In this document: piece by piece, positions 35,400 through 44,226 of the stretch
How positions within the stretch are numbered: the stretch's first letter is position 1
How the letters are laid out: each line of letters opens with the position of its first letter
Assembly: GCF_027947595.1 (NCBI RefSeq)
Contig: NZ_CP116257.1
Coordinates: 3,472,001-3,536,000, forward strand
Source of the DNA: Streptomyces lienomycini
GTDB taxonomy: Bacteria; Actinomycetota; Actinomycetes; Streptomycetales; Streptomycetaceae
Direction of reading: 5' to 3'
DNA length: 64,000 nt
Made by a program: the position numbers and the translations under genes
Notes under the pieces: model-generated
The model's input: only the letters and a program-made list of their open reading frames with translations
The model's database searches: none
What the model was told of the DNA's origin: nothing

Positions 35400-36658
35400 C
35401 CGACCTCGACCCCTCGCCCCGCCCCGCCGCCGCGCCCGGCTGCCCCGCGCACCCGGACGCCGTACGGCTGGCCGGACTGGAGTACCAGCAGACACCGTCG
35501 GAGCTGTACCGGGGTCTGCGCGCGGAACACGGCGCCGTCGCGCCCGTGCTCCTCGACGGCGGCATCCCCGCCTGGCTGGTCCTCGGCTACCCCGAGGTCA
35601 GCTATGTGACCAGCCACGACGAGCTGTTCGCCCGCGACTCCCGCCGCTGGAACCAGTGGGGCGCCATCCCGGCGGACTGGCCCCTCCTGCCGTACGTCGG
35701 ACACCAGCCGTCGGTCCTGTTCACCGAGGGCGAGGAGCACCGGCGGCGGGCCGGCGTCATCACCCAGGCGCTGGGCGGCATCGACCAGTTCGAACTGGCC
35801 CGGGACTGCCGGCACCTCGCCGACCGGCTCATCGCCGCCTTCGCGGGCAGCGGCCGGGCCGAACTGATGAGCGGCTACGCGCACCCCTTGCCGATGATCG
35901 CCGCCGTACGCATGTGCGGGATGCCGCACAGCGGCGCGGAGACCAGGGAACTCGTCGAGGACCTGCGCATCTCCCTGGACGCCGCCGAGGGGGACGACCC
36001 GGTCGCCGCCTACACGCGCGTGGGCGAGCGCATCCACCGACTGGTCCGTCACAAGCGCGAACGCCCCGGGCCCGACGTCACCTCCCGGATGCTCACCCAT
36101 CCGGCGGGACTGACCGACGAGGAGATCGTCCAGGACCTGATCTCCGTCATCGCCGCGGCCCAGCAGCCCACCGCCAACTGGATCGGCAACACGCTGCGGC
36201 TGCTGCTCACCGACGAGCGCTTCGCCCTCAACGTCTCCGGCGGCCGCCTCAGCGTGGGGGAGGCGCTCAACGAGGTGCTGTGGCTGGACACCCCCACGCA
36301 GAACTTCATCGGCCGCTGGGCCGTGGGCGACACCCAGCTGGGCGGCCGGCAGATCCGGGCCGGCGACTGCCTCGTCCTCGGCCTCGCCGCGGCCAACACC
36401 GACCCGCAGCTGTGGCCCGAGGCACACGTCGGCGCCGAGAACTCCGCGCACCTGTCCTTCAGCAACGGCGAACACCGGTGCCCCTACCCGGCGCCCCTGC
36501 TCGCCGACGTCATCGCCCGCACCGCGGTCGAGACCCTGCTCGAACGCCTCCCCGACCTCGTCCTCGCGGTCGAGCCGGGGGAGTTGACGTGGCGTCCGTC
36601 GATCTGGATGCGCGGCCTGACGGCCCTGCCCGCCCTCTTCACGCCCGTCGTGGCCTGA
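35396..36658 (+). CDS. Cytochrome P450 lacking the EXXR motif (CYP157-like)
   Basis: 420 residues. The haem-thiolate loop is present (AHLSFSNGEHRCPYPAPLLA), but at the K-helix the invariant EXXR reads EVLW (residues 293-296). The I-helix also lacks the usual acid-alcohol pair (SVIAAAQQPTANWIGN). Loss of EXXR is the published hallmark of Streptomyces CYP157 enzymes, which likewise sit in conservons. GTG 35396 overlaps cvnD (GTGA), so it is made together with the signalling proteins. Whether it hydroxylates anything or acts as a haem sensor is open. Confidence 0.88.
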   Translation: MTDLDPSPRPAAAPGCPAHPDAVRLAGLEYQQTPSELYRGLRAEHGAVAPVLLDGGIPAWLVLGYPEVSYVTSHDELFARDSRRWNQWGAIPADWPLLPYVGHQPSVLFTEGEEHRRRAGVITQALGGIDQFELARDCRHLADRLIAAFAGSGRAELMSGYAHPLPMIAAVRMCGMPHSGAETRELVEDLRISLDAAEGDDPVAAYTRVGERIHRLVRHKRERPGPDVTSRMLTHPAGLTDEEIVQDLISVIAAAQQPTANWIGNTLRLLLTDERFALNVSGGRLSVGEALNEVLWLDTPTQNFIGRWAVGDTQLGGRQIRAGDCLVLGLAAANTDPQLWPEAHVGAENSAHLSFSNGEHRCPYPAPLLADVIARTAVETLLERLPDLVLAVEPGELTWRPSIWMRGLTALPALFTPVVA

Positions 36659-36671
36659 CGCGCGGCGCCGA

Positions 36672-37895
36672 TCAGGCCACGGGAGTGAAGCGCACCGGCA
36701 GCGACTGCGGGCCCCGGGTGAACACGCCCCGCTCGACCACGTCGGCCCCGTCGGCGATCCGCAGCTCGGGCAGGGCGTCCAGGAGCTGTCCGACCCCGGT
36801 CTCGACCTCCGCCTTCGCCAGCAGCGCCCCGACGCAGAAGTGCCGGCCGAGCGCGAAGGCGAGATGGTCGGCCGCGGCCGAGAAGGCGGTCGTCGTGGTC
36901 AGGTCGTCGCGCATGATGTCGAAGCGGTCCGGATCGCGGTAGCGGCTCTCGTCCCGGTTGGCCGCGCCGATGAGGCAGGTGACGGTGGCGCCCGCGGGTA
37001 TGGTGCCGCCGCTGAGCGTGACGTCCGTCGCCGTCTGACGCATGATCATGTGCACCGGCGGGGTGTAGCGGAGCGTCTCGGCGAAGGCCCGCGGGATCAG
37101 GCTCCGGTCCTCGCGCACCGCCGCCAACTGCTCCGGGTGGGCCAGCAGGTTGGCGAAGATGCCGGCGATGGCCTTGTCGGTGGTCTCGCCGCCCGCCGCG
37201 AGCAGCAGGCTGCAGAACGCCTTGATGTCCTCGTCGCTCATCCGCACCCCGTCCACCTCGGCGGCGCACAAGGTGGACAGCAGGTCGTCGCCCGGCTTCT
37301 CGCGGCGCTCCCGGATGACCGGGAGCATGTACTCGGCGAACTCGGTCCGGGTGCGCGCACCGGCGGCGGCGACCCGCTGGTCCCCGGAGAGGTTGCCCAG
37401 GAAGGCGATGACCGACGTGTACCAGCCGTGGAACCGGGCGTGGTCGGCCCTGTCCAGGCCCAGCATGTCCGCGATGACGTTCACGGGGAACCGGGTCGCG
37501 TAGTCGGCGACCAGGTCCGCGCGGCCGGTGTGCCGGAACGCGTCGATCAGTTCCCGGGAGTTGCGCTCGATCACCGGCAGGAACCGCTCCTGGAGATCGG
37601 CCCCGCGGAAGGCCGGGGCGACCAGCGCCCGCCGGACCGCGTGCTCCCGGCCGCTCAGCTGGAGGATCGTCCGGCCGTGCACGGGCTCGAGCTGCCAGTC
37701 GTAGTTCTCGGTCGTGAACTGCCCGCCCCGGTCCTTGAAGACGCGTTCCACGTCCTCGTAGCGCGAGACGATCCAGCTTCGCGTGGCCTCGTGCCGGATG
37801 AGGGGGGCGCTGTCGCGCATCGTCCGGTAGGCCGGATACGGATTCGCCGCGAACTCGGGGGAGAGGATGTCGGGGACCTGCTGCGCGGTGGACAT
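36672..37895 (-). CDS. Cytochrome P450 with normal motifs
   Basis: 407 residues with the I-helix LLLAAGGETTDKAIAG, the K-helix EXXR as AFAETLRYTPPV and the haem loop FALGRHFCVGALLAKAE. It should be a soluble class I monooxygenase needing ferredoxin. It converges on the conservon P450 with a 13-bp gap. In several Streptomyces conservons a CYP157 gene is paired with a catalytic P450, so the two may belong together despite opposite strands. ATG 37895 follows GAGGAGCC. The substrate is unknown. Confidence 0.92.
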   Translation of the reverse strand: MSTAQQVPDILSPEFAANPYPAYRTMRDSAPLIRHEATRSWIVSRYEDVERVFKDRGGQFTTENYDWQLEPVHGRTILQLSGREHAVRRALVAPAFRGADLQERFLPVIERNSRELIDAFRHTGRADLVADYATRFPVNVIADMLGLDRADHARFHGWYTSVIAFLGNLSGDQRVAAAGARTRTEFAEYMLPVIRERREKPGDDLLSTLCAAEVDGVRMSDEDIKAFCSLLLAAGGETTDKAIAGIFANLLAHPEQLAAVREDRSLIPRAFAETLRYTPPVHMIMRQTATDVTLSGGTIPAGATVTCLIGAANRDESRYRDPDRFDIMRDDLTTTTAFSAAADHLAFALGRHFCVGALLAKAEVETGVGQLLDALPELRIADGADVVERGVFTRGPQSLPVRFTPVA

Positions 37896-37984
37896 GAGGC
37901 TCCTCGGTCGACAACGGCCTTGTCGCACCAGGCTATTGACGACGCGACGCCTCCGACAGACCCCGCGGCCGGGCGGCAGCCCGC

Positions 37985-38746
37985 TCAGGCCTCGCCGTCC
38001 ACCGAGGCGCGCAGGCGCGCGCTGGCCATGCGCATGTGCTCGGCCATCGCCCGGTCCGCCGCCTCCGGGTCGCGGTCACGGATGGCCTGGAGCACCGCGT
38101 CGTGCTCGCACAGCGTGCCGCTGACCGTCCCCTCGATGTCGCTGACGCGCTCCATCCAGACCTGGAGCAGCGCCCGGATGCTGTGCAGGATGTCGCTGAG
38201 CACGGTGTTGCGGGCGATGCGGGCCGTCTCCAGGTGGAAGGCGATGTCGGCGTCGATGAACGCCGTGACGTCACCGCCCGCGTCCCGCATGTGCTGGAGG
38301 TGCCGCTCCAGCAGGGCCACGTCCTCGTCGCTCGCGCGTTCGGCCGCCAGCCGGGCCGAGACGCCCTCCATGTAGGTGCGGACCTCGACCAGGTCCTGGG
38401 TGCGGCGCTGGCCCAGCATCAGGCCCCAGTTGATCGCCCGGGGCAGGAACTCCGAGGTGCCCTCGCGCACGTAGGACCCGGAGCCGGGGCGGATCTCGAT
38501 GATCCCGAGGACGTCCAGGGCGGAGAGGGCGCCGCGGACGCTGGACCGGGCGACGCCGAGGGCCTCGGCCAGCTGCCGCTCGGCGGGCAGCCGGGTGCCG
38601 GGCCGGATGTCGCCGGCCGACAGGTGGTCGAGGAGCCGCTTGGCGACCTCGCTGACGGACGACTCGCGCACCACGGGACGCAGCAGCTGCGCGAGGTCGG
38701 GCGCGGCGGCGGAGCTGTGCTGATCAGGCTGACTGGTCACGGTCAC
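37985..38746 (-). CDS. FadR/GntR-family regulator, probably of the apionate operon
   Basis: 253 residues. Winged helix at about 30-100 (SEVAKRLLDHLSAGDIRPGT, ERQLAEALGVARSSVRGALS, IIEIRPGSGSYV) and an FCD-type all-helical ligand domain (VEVRTYMEGVSARLAAERAS, IDADIAFHLETARIARNTVL, CEHDAVLQAIRDRDPEAADR). FCD regulators bind organic acids, often with a metal held by Asp/His. The gene is divergent from the six-gene operon, and the palindrome at 38859-38875 fits FadR-type operators. The start may be GTG 38746 or GTG 38740. Confidence 0.88.
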   Translation of the reverse strand: MTVTSQPDQHSSAAAPDLAQLLRPVVRESSVSEVAKRLLDHLSAGDIRPGTRLPAERQLAEALGVARSSVRGALSALDVLGIIEIRPGSGSYVREGTSEFLPRAINWGLMLGQRRTQDLVEVRTYMEGVSARLAAERASDEDVALLERHLQHMRDAGGDVTAFIDADIAFHLETARIARNTVLSDILHSIRALLQVWMERVSDIEGTVSGTLCEHDAVLQAIRDRDPEAADRAMAEHMRMASARLRASVDGEA

Positions 38747-38858
38747 CAGTCAACCAGATGCCGCCCACGCGCGGCTGACCAGGCAGTTCATGGTGTTTTC
38801 AGGTGTGGTTTGTCAAGAGTTGGGTCATGGGAAGATCTATGACCCTCGCCACACTGGT

Positions 38859-38875
38859 AAATTGGTGACCAATTT
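38859..38875. promoter_or_regulatory. FadR/GntR-type operator AAATTGGT-G-ACCAATTT
   Basis: A perfect 17-bp palindrome with the TGGTnACCA core of FadR-family operators, in the 237-bp divergent region. It overlaps a TAAATT hexamer that could be the -10 of the catabolic operon. A related inverted pair GACTGGT/ACCAGTC (38731-38737, 38745-38751) covers the regulator's own start. Confidence 0.75.
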
Positions 38876-38983
38876 GGTTCCGGAGGCTTAGCGTGAATCC
38901 GAACCGGTCGGCCGCCCTCGTGGCGGACCACCCGGAGTGACCCAACCCGGACGGAGCTGTCCGGGCGAGCCGAGGAGTCGCCC

Positions 38984-40348
38984 ATGGGTGCCCAAGCGCC
39001 ATCCGCGGCAGTCGAGAGAACTGCCATCAAGAAGGTCTCAGTCCGCCTCGTGCCGTTCGTGGCGCTGATGTTCTTCGTGAACTACCTGGACCGCACGGCC
39101 GTCTCGTTCGCCGAACCGAACGGCATGGGGCAGGACCTCGCCCTGACCGCCGCCCAGTTCGGCTTCGCGTCCGGGATCTTCTTCCTCGGCTACATCGTGC
39201 TCGAGGTCCCCAGCAACATGGCCCTGCACCGCTTCGGAGCCCGCCGCTGGCTGGCCCGGATCATGGTGACCTGGGGCATCGTCTCCCTGCTGTTCACCTG
39301 GGTGAGCAGCAGCGAGCAGCTCTACACGCTCCGCTTCCTGCTCGGCGTCGCCGAGGCCGGGTTCTTCCCCGGCGCCATCCTCTTCCTCAGCCAGTGGGTG
39401 CCCTCCCGCCACCGCACCAAGATCCTGGGCCTGTTCTACCTGGCCCAGCCGCTGACCACGGTGTTCGGCGCCCCGCTCGCGGGCTGGCTGATCGGCCGGC
39501 ACGGGCTGTTCGGCCTCGAGGGCTGGCGCGTGATGTTCCTGTTCGTGTCGGTGCCCGCGATCATTCTCGGCGTCGTCGCCTGGTTCTACCTGATCGACAA
39601 GCCCGCCGACGCCAAGTGGCTCACCCCCGCCGAGCGCGACTGGCTGACCACCGAACTGGCCGCCGAGAACGCCCAGAAGACCGGCCACGAGAGCAAGCAC
39701 GCCAAGGGCGACCTCAAGAAGGCCTTCGGCAGCGGACGCGTGTGGACCCTCGCCGCCGTCTACTTCGGCTTCGTGTACGGCCTGTACGCCCTCGCCTTCT
39801 TCCTGCCGACGATCATCAACGGCTTCCAGGACCAGTACGACACCACGTTCAGCGTCATGGACAAGGCCTGGATCACCGCCATCCCGTACCTGCCCGCCGC
39901 CGTCGTCCTCTTCTTCTGGACCCGGCACGCCACCCGCCACGGCACCCGCACCTGGCACGTGGCCGGACCGGCCGTCGTCGGCGGCGTGTCCATCCCGCTC
40001 GCCCTCTACATGGGCTCCCCGGCCGCCACGGTCGCCGTCATCACCGTGACCGCCTGCGCCATCTTCGCGGCCCTGCCGGTCTTCTGGTCGGTGCCCTCCC
40101 GCTTCCTGACCGGAGCCGCCGCCGCGGCCGGCATCGCCCTGATCAACACCGCGGGCAACATCGCCGGGTTCGCGTCCAGCTACATCACCGGCTGGCTCAA
40201 GGACTGGACCGGCGCCTACTACGCACCGCTCTACCTCGTCGGCTTCTTCATGCTGCTCTCCGCCGCACTGATGATCCTGCTCGCCGCCCGCCACCGCACC
40301 GACGAACCGGCCGCCGCCGAGCACCAGGCCAAGGAGGCCATAGGATGA
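38984..40348 (+). CDS. MFS transporter, anion:cation symporter type, candidate D-apionate importer
   Basis: 454 residues with 12 predicted helices. Typical ACS-family features: FVNYLDRTAVSFAEPNGM in helix 1, GFASGIFFLGYIVLEVPSNM, the motif-A-like loop HRFGARRWLARIMVTWG and GVAEAGFFPGAILFLSQWVP. ACS members import tartrate, hexuronates and similar sugar acids with protons. Being first in an operon that fits D-apionate breakdown, it is the likely importer. ATG 38984 follows GAGGAG; its stop overlaps the kinase start (ATGA). Confidence 0.9.
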   Translation: MGAQAPSAAVERTAIKKVSVRLVPFVALMFFVNYLDRTAVSFAEPNGMGQDLALTAAQFGFASGIFFLGYIVLEVPSNMALHRFGARRWLARIMVTWGIVSLLFTWVSSSEQLYTLRFLLGVAEAGFFPGAILFLSQWVPSRHRTKILGLFYLAQPLTTVFGAPLAGWLIGRHGLFGLEGWRVMFLFVSVPAIILGVVAWFYLIDKPADAKWLTPAERDWLTTELAAENAQKTGHESKHAKGDLKKAFGSGRVWTLAAVYFGFVYGLYALAFFLPTIINGFQDQYDTTFSVMDKAWITAIPYLPAAVVLFFWTRHATRHGTRTWHVAGPAVVGGVSIPLALYMGSPAATVAVITVTACAIFAALPVFWSVPSRFLTGAAAAAGIALINTAGNIAGFASSYITGWLKDWTGAYYAPLYLVGFFMLLSAALMILLAARHRTDEPAAAEHQAKEAIG

Positions 40349-42096
40349 CCCGCCTGTTCAACGACCCCGCAGCCTTCGCCGACGAGGCGCTGGAGGGCTT
40401 CGCCGCCGCGCACCGGCGCTGGGTGCGGCCGGTCACCGGCGGAGTCGTCCGGGCCGCGGCCACCCCGGCCGGCCAGGTCGCCGTGGTCATCGGCGGCGGC
40501 TCCGGCCACTACCCCGCCTTCTCCGGCCTGGTCGGCCGCGGCCTCGCCCACGGCGCGGCGGTCGGCAACGTCTTCGCCTCGCCCTCCGCCCGGCAGATCC
40601 ACTCGGTGGCCCGGGCCGCGCACGGCGGCGCCGGAGTCCTGCTGATGTACGGCAACTACGCCGGTGACGTCCTGCACTTCGGACAGGCCGCCGAGCGACT
40701 GGCCGCCGACGGCATCGACACCCGGACGTTCGCCGTCGCCGACGACATCTCCAGCGCGGGCGCCGACGAGTCCGCCAAGCGGCGCGGCATAGCCGGTGAC
40801 CTGCCCGTCTTCAAGGCGGCGGCCGTCGCGGCCGAGCAGGGCCTGCCCCTGGACGAGGTGCTGCGCGTCGCCGAACGGGCCGGCGCCCGCACCCGCTCCT
40901 TCGGCATCGCCTTCTCCGGCTGCACCCTGCCCGGCGCCGACCATCCCCTGTTCACCGTCCCCGAGGCCCGCATGGCCGTCGGCCTCGGCATCCACGGCGA
41001 GCCCGGCATCGGCGAGGAGGCGCTGCCCACCGCCGACGAGGCGGCCCGGCTGCTGGTCGGGACCCTGCTCAAGGAACTCCCCGAGGACGTCGCCGCCCCG
41101 GCCGGGCAGCGTGCCGCCGCGATCCTCAACGGCCTCGGCTCGGTCAAGTACGAGGAGCTGTTCGTCGTCTACCGCGAGGTCGCGGCGCTCCTCGGCGAAG
41201 CGGGCGTGGAGATCGTCGACCCCGAGGTCGGCGAACTGGTCACCAGCTTCGACATGGCCGGTGTCTCGCTGACCCTGACCTGGCTGGACGACCGGCTGGA
41301 GGAGCTGTGGCAGGCCCCCGCCGACACGCCCGCCTACCGCAAGGGAGCCCTCGACGCCCCGGATCCGGCCGACGACCGGGCACCCGGGACCGTACCGGCA
41401 CCGCACTCCGCGGACGTTCAGGAAGCCGCCCCGCCCCCCGCCTCCGACGCCTCCCGCGAGGCCGCCGCCACCGTCCTGGCCGCACTGGACGCGGTGGCCC
41501 GCGTCGTCGGCACCCACGCCGACGAGCTCGGCCGCATCGATGCCGTCGCCGGTGACGGCGACCACGGCATCGGCATGCGGCGCGGCTCCACCGCCGCCCG
41601 GCGGGCCGCCACCGAGGCCCACGGGCTCGGCGCGGGCGCGGGCACCGTCCTGGCCCGGGCCGCCGACGCCTGGGCCGACAAGGCGGGCGGCACCTCCGGC
41701 GCCCTGTGGGGCACGATCCTGCGCTCGCTCGGCACGGCCCTCGGCGACCGGGACGCCCCCGACGCCCGACGGGTCGCCGACGGGGTCACGGAGGCCTCCG
41801 CCGCCGTACGCAGGCTGGGCGGGGCCGAGGTCGGCGACAAGACCATGGTCGACGTCCTGGTGCCCTTCGCCGACGCGCTGGCCGCCGCCACCGCCGAGGG
41901 CCTGCCCCTCACCGCGGCCTGGGACCGCGCCGCCGCCACCGCCACCGCGGCCGCCGCCGCCACCGCAGACCTGCTGCCCCGCCGGGGCCGGGCCCGCCCG
42001 CACGCCGAGAAGTCCCTCGGCACCCCCGACGCGGGCGCCCACTCCCTCGCCCTGATCACCCGCGCCGTCCACGGCGCACTGCTCGAACACCACTGA
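40345..42096 (+). CDS. lerK: Fused dihydroxyacetone-kinase-type enzyme, likely L-erythrulose 1-kinase
   Basis: 583 residues. The N-terminal DhaK half ([42 protein letters not shown], and [15 protein letters not shown] with the substrate-linking histidine) is followed by a Pro/Ala linker near 335-370 and a DhaL half ([35 protein letters not shown]). ATP-dependent kinases of this type phosphorylate dihydroxyacetone or the tetruloses erythrulose. The two isomerases next to it match the tetrulose-phosphate route, so L-erythrulose is the likely substrate. Coupled to the transporter by ATGA. Confidence 0.85.
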   Translation: MTRLFNDPAAFADEALEGFAAAHRRWVRPVTGGVVRAAATPAGQVAVVIGGGSGHYPAFSGLVGRGLAHGAAVGNVFASPSARQIHSVARAAHGGAGVLLMYGNYAGDVLHFGQAAERLAADGIDTRTFAVADDISSAGADESAKRRGIAGDLPVFKAAAVAAEQGLPLDEVLRVAERAGARTRSFGIAFSGCTLPGADHPLFTVPEARMAVGLGIHGEPGIGEEALPTADEAARLLVGTLLKELPEDVAAPAGQRAAAILNGLGSVKYEELFVVYREVAALLGEAGVEIVDPEVGELVTSFDMAGVSLTLTWLDDRLEELWQAPADTPAYRKGALDAPDPADDRAPGTVPAPHSADVQEAAPPPASDASREAAATVLAALDAVARVVGTHADELGRIDAVAGDGDHGIGMRRGSTAARRAATEAHGLGAGAGTVLARAADAWADKAGGTSGALWGTILRSLGTALGDRDAPDARRVADGVTEASAAVRRLGGAEVGDKTMVDVLVPFADALAAATAEGLPLTAAWDRAAATATAAAAATADLLPRRGRARPHAEKSLGTPDAGAHSLALITRAVHGALLEHH

Positions 42097-42107
42097 GGAA
42101 AGCCGCC

Positions 42108-42632
42108 ATGACCGACAAGCTCCGCATCGTCGTCGGCTCCGACGACGCCGGCCACCAGTACAAGGAAGCCCTCAAGCAGGACCTGCTCGGCAGCGCCCTG
42201 GTCGCCGAGGTCACCGACGTCGGTGTCGACGCCGACGGGCACACCGCCTACCCCACGGTGGCCATCGCAGCCGCCGAGATGGTCGCCCGCGGCGACGCCG
42301 ACCGCGCCCTGCTGGTGTGCGGCACCGGCCTCGGTGTCGCCATCGCCGCCAACAAGGTCAGGGGCGTCCGGGCCGTCACCGCCCACGACTCCTTCTCCGT
42401 CGAGCGGGCGGTCCTCTCCAACAACGCGCAGGTCCTCACCTTCGGCCAGCGCGTCGTCGGGCTGGAACTCGCCCGCCGCCTGGCCGCCGAGTGGCTCACC
42501 TACCGCTTCGACGAGAGCTCGGCGTCGGCCGCCAAGGTCCAGCTGATGAGCGACTACGAGACCGCCGACGGTGAGACCGCCGACGGCGAGGGCGGCCACG
42601 ACCGGACCGCCGGCGACGGGGCGGCCGCCTGA
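42108..42632 (+). CDS. derI: RpiB-family isomerase, likely D-erythrulose 4-phosphate isomerase
   Basis: 174 residues. RpiB/LacAB fold with [20 protein letters not shown], the active-site [20 protein letters not shown] and [18 protein letters not shown]. RpiB normally equilibrates ribose and ribulose 5-phosphates. In tetritol and apionate pathways its paralogue DerI converts D-erythrulose 4-phosphate to D-erythrose 4-phosphate, which enters the pentose phosphate pathway. The C-terminal 20 residues are a hydrophilic tail with a duplicated ETADG. ATG 42108 follows GAGGAAAG. The stop overlaps the next start (TGATG). Confidence 0.85.
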   Translation: MTDKLRIVVGSDDAGHQYKEALKQDLLGSALVAEVTDVGVDADGHTAYPTVAIAAAEMVARGDADRALLVCGTGLGVAIAANKVRGVRAVTAHDSFSVERAVLSNNAQVLTFGQRVVGLELARRLAAEWLTYRFDESSASAAKVQLMSDYETADGETADGEGGHDRTAGDGAAA

Positions 42633-43417
42633 TGCCCGGCCCCGCACCGTCACCCGTGCTGCTGGGGGTGAGCCTCAAGATGTACTTCGGCCACCACCAG
42701 ACGCTGAACTGGTCCCGCAGGATCGCGGCCCTCGCCGAACACCACCCCGCCGTGACCTCCGGCGCCGCCCGCCTCTTCGTCCTCCCCGCCTTCCCGGCCC
42801 TGGTCCCCGCCACCGGCATCCTCGCCCCCTACGGCGTCGCCCTCGGCGCCCAGGACATCGCCACCGAGGACAGCGGCCCCTACACCGGCGAGGTCGGCGG
42901 CCCCCTCCTCCGGGAGATCGGCTGCCGCTACGCCGAGGTCGGCCACGCCGAGCGCCGCCGCCTCTACGGCGAGGGCGACACCGTCGTCGCCGCCAAGACC
43001 GCCGCCGCCCTGCGCAACGGCCTCACGCCCGTCCTGTGCGTCGGCGAACGCGACGAGGCCGACCCGGCCGACGCCGCCGCCCGCACGGTCGCCGAGGCGG
43101 AACGGCTGCTCGGCGGCCTGGAGGGCGCGGTCGTCCTCGCCTACGAGCCGCAGTGGGCCATCGGCGCCCCCGAGCCCGCCTCCGCCGACCACATCGCCAC
43201 CGTCTGCACCGCCCTGCGCGGCTGGCTCGACTCCCGCCCCCGGCACGCCGGTTCCACGGTCATCTACGGCGGCAGCGCGGGCCCCGGTCTGCTGACCCGC
43301 CTGGCCGGCGCCGTCGAGGGCCTCTTCCTCGGGCGCTTCGCCCACGACCCGGCCAACGTCGGCGCGATCCTCGACGAGATCCGCTCCCCGGCCACGACCC
43401 CGGCGGCGGTGGCGTGA
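42632..43417 (+). CDS. lerI: Triosephosphate-isomerase paralogue, likely L-erythrulose 1-phosphate isomerase
   Basis: 261 residues with the TIM catalytic set: lysine in GVSLKMYFG, histidine in YAEVGHAERRRLYGE, glutamate in LAYEPQWAIG and the phosphate loop IYGGSAGPG. The start departs from housekeeping TIM (LK in place of NWK), as in LerI enzymes, which interconvert L-erythrulose 1-phosphate and D-erythrulose 4-phosphate. Its place between DerI and OiaC supports this over a glycolytic role. TGATG coupling on both sides. Confidence 0.85.
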   Translation: MPGPAPSPVLLGVSLKMYFGHHQTLNWSRRIAALAEHHPAVTSGAARLFVLPAFPALVPATGILAPYGVALGAQDIATEDSGPYTGEVGGPLLREIGCRYAEVGHAERRRLYGEGDTVVAAKTAAALRNGLTPVLCVGERDEADPADAAARTVAEAERLLGGLEGAVVLAYEPQWAIGAPEPASADHIATVCTALRGWLDSRPRHAGSTVIYGGSAGPGLLTRLAGAVEGLFLGRFAHDPANVGAILDEIRSPATTPAAVA

Positions 43418-44226
43418 TGGCGTACGGCATCAGCACCTACGCCTACTTCTGGCGTGTCTCGTCCCGGGCCCCCGAGCCGATGAGCCTGCCGGACATGCTC
43501 CGCGACACGGCGGAGCTGGGCGGCGAGGTCTTCCAGATCTGCGACTACGCGCCGATCGAGTCCTACGACCGCGCACGCCTCGCCGACCTCCGCGCCACCG
43601 CCGACGACCTGGGCCTGACCCTGGAACTCGGCACCCGCGGCATCCGCCCCGACCACCTGCTCACCTACCTCGACACGGCGGGCGAACTGGGCGTCACCCT
43701 GGTCCGCTCCATGCTCAACACGGCCGACCATCGACCGGGCACCGCCGAGGCGGTGACCCTCCTGAAGGAGGCCGTGCCCCGCTACGCCGCCGCGGGCGTC
43801 ACGCTCGGTCTGGAGACCTACGAGCAGGTCGCCACCGACGACCTCGTGAGCGTCGTACGCGCCGTCGACGACCCGCACCTCGGCATCGTCCTGGACCCGG
43901 GCAACAGCGTCGCCCGGCTGGAACGCCCCGCCGACGTCGTGGCCGCCACCGCGCCGTACACGGTCAACATCCACGTCAAGGACTTCGCCTTCACCCGCCG
44001 CGACGGCTGGGTCGGCTTCACCTACGCCGGCTGCCCGCTCGGCGAGGGCCTCCTGGACTACGACGCCATGATCGCCGCGGTGGGCGCCGCCCGGCCGGGG
44101 GACCGCGGCATCAACCAGATCGTGGAGCACTGGCTCCCGTGGCAGGACGAGGGCTACGACGCCACCGCCCGGCTCGAACACCAGTGGACGCAGCACAGCA
44201 TCAACACCCTCCTGAGGAGCGAGTAA
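43417..44226 (+). CDS. oiaC: TIM-barrel isomerase-like enzyme, likely 3-oxo-isoapionate decarboxylase
   Basis: 269 residues of the xylose-isomerase-like TIM-barrel family. GISTYAYFWRVSS opens the barrel, and metal-binding residues are visible in TLGLETYEQ, HLGIVLDPGNSV and YTVNIHVKDFAF. By family name alone it would be a sugar-phosphate isomerase/epimerase. From the pathway worked out for D-apionate, OiaC decarboxylates 3-oxo-isoapionate to L-erythrulose, exactly the substrate needed by the kinase two genes upstream. ATG 43417 shares a base with the previous stop; the stop TAA shares a base with the next ATG. Confidence 0.75.
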   Translation: MAYGISTYAYFWRVSSRAPEPMSLPDMLRDTAELGGEVFQICDYAPIESYDRARLADLRATADDLGLTLELGTRGIRPDHLLTYLDTAGELGVTLVRSMLNTADHRPGTAEAVTLLKEAVPRYAAAGVTLGLETYEQVATDDLVSVVRAVDDPHLGIVLDPGNSVARLERPADVVAATAPYTVNIHVKDFAFTRRDGWVGFTYAGCPLGEGLLDYDAMIAAVGAARPGDRGINQIVEHWLPWQDEGYDATARLEHQWTQHSINTLLRSE

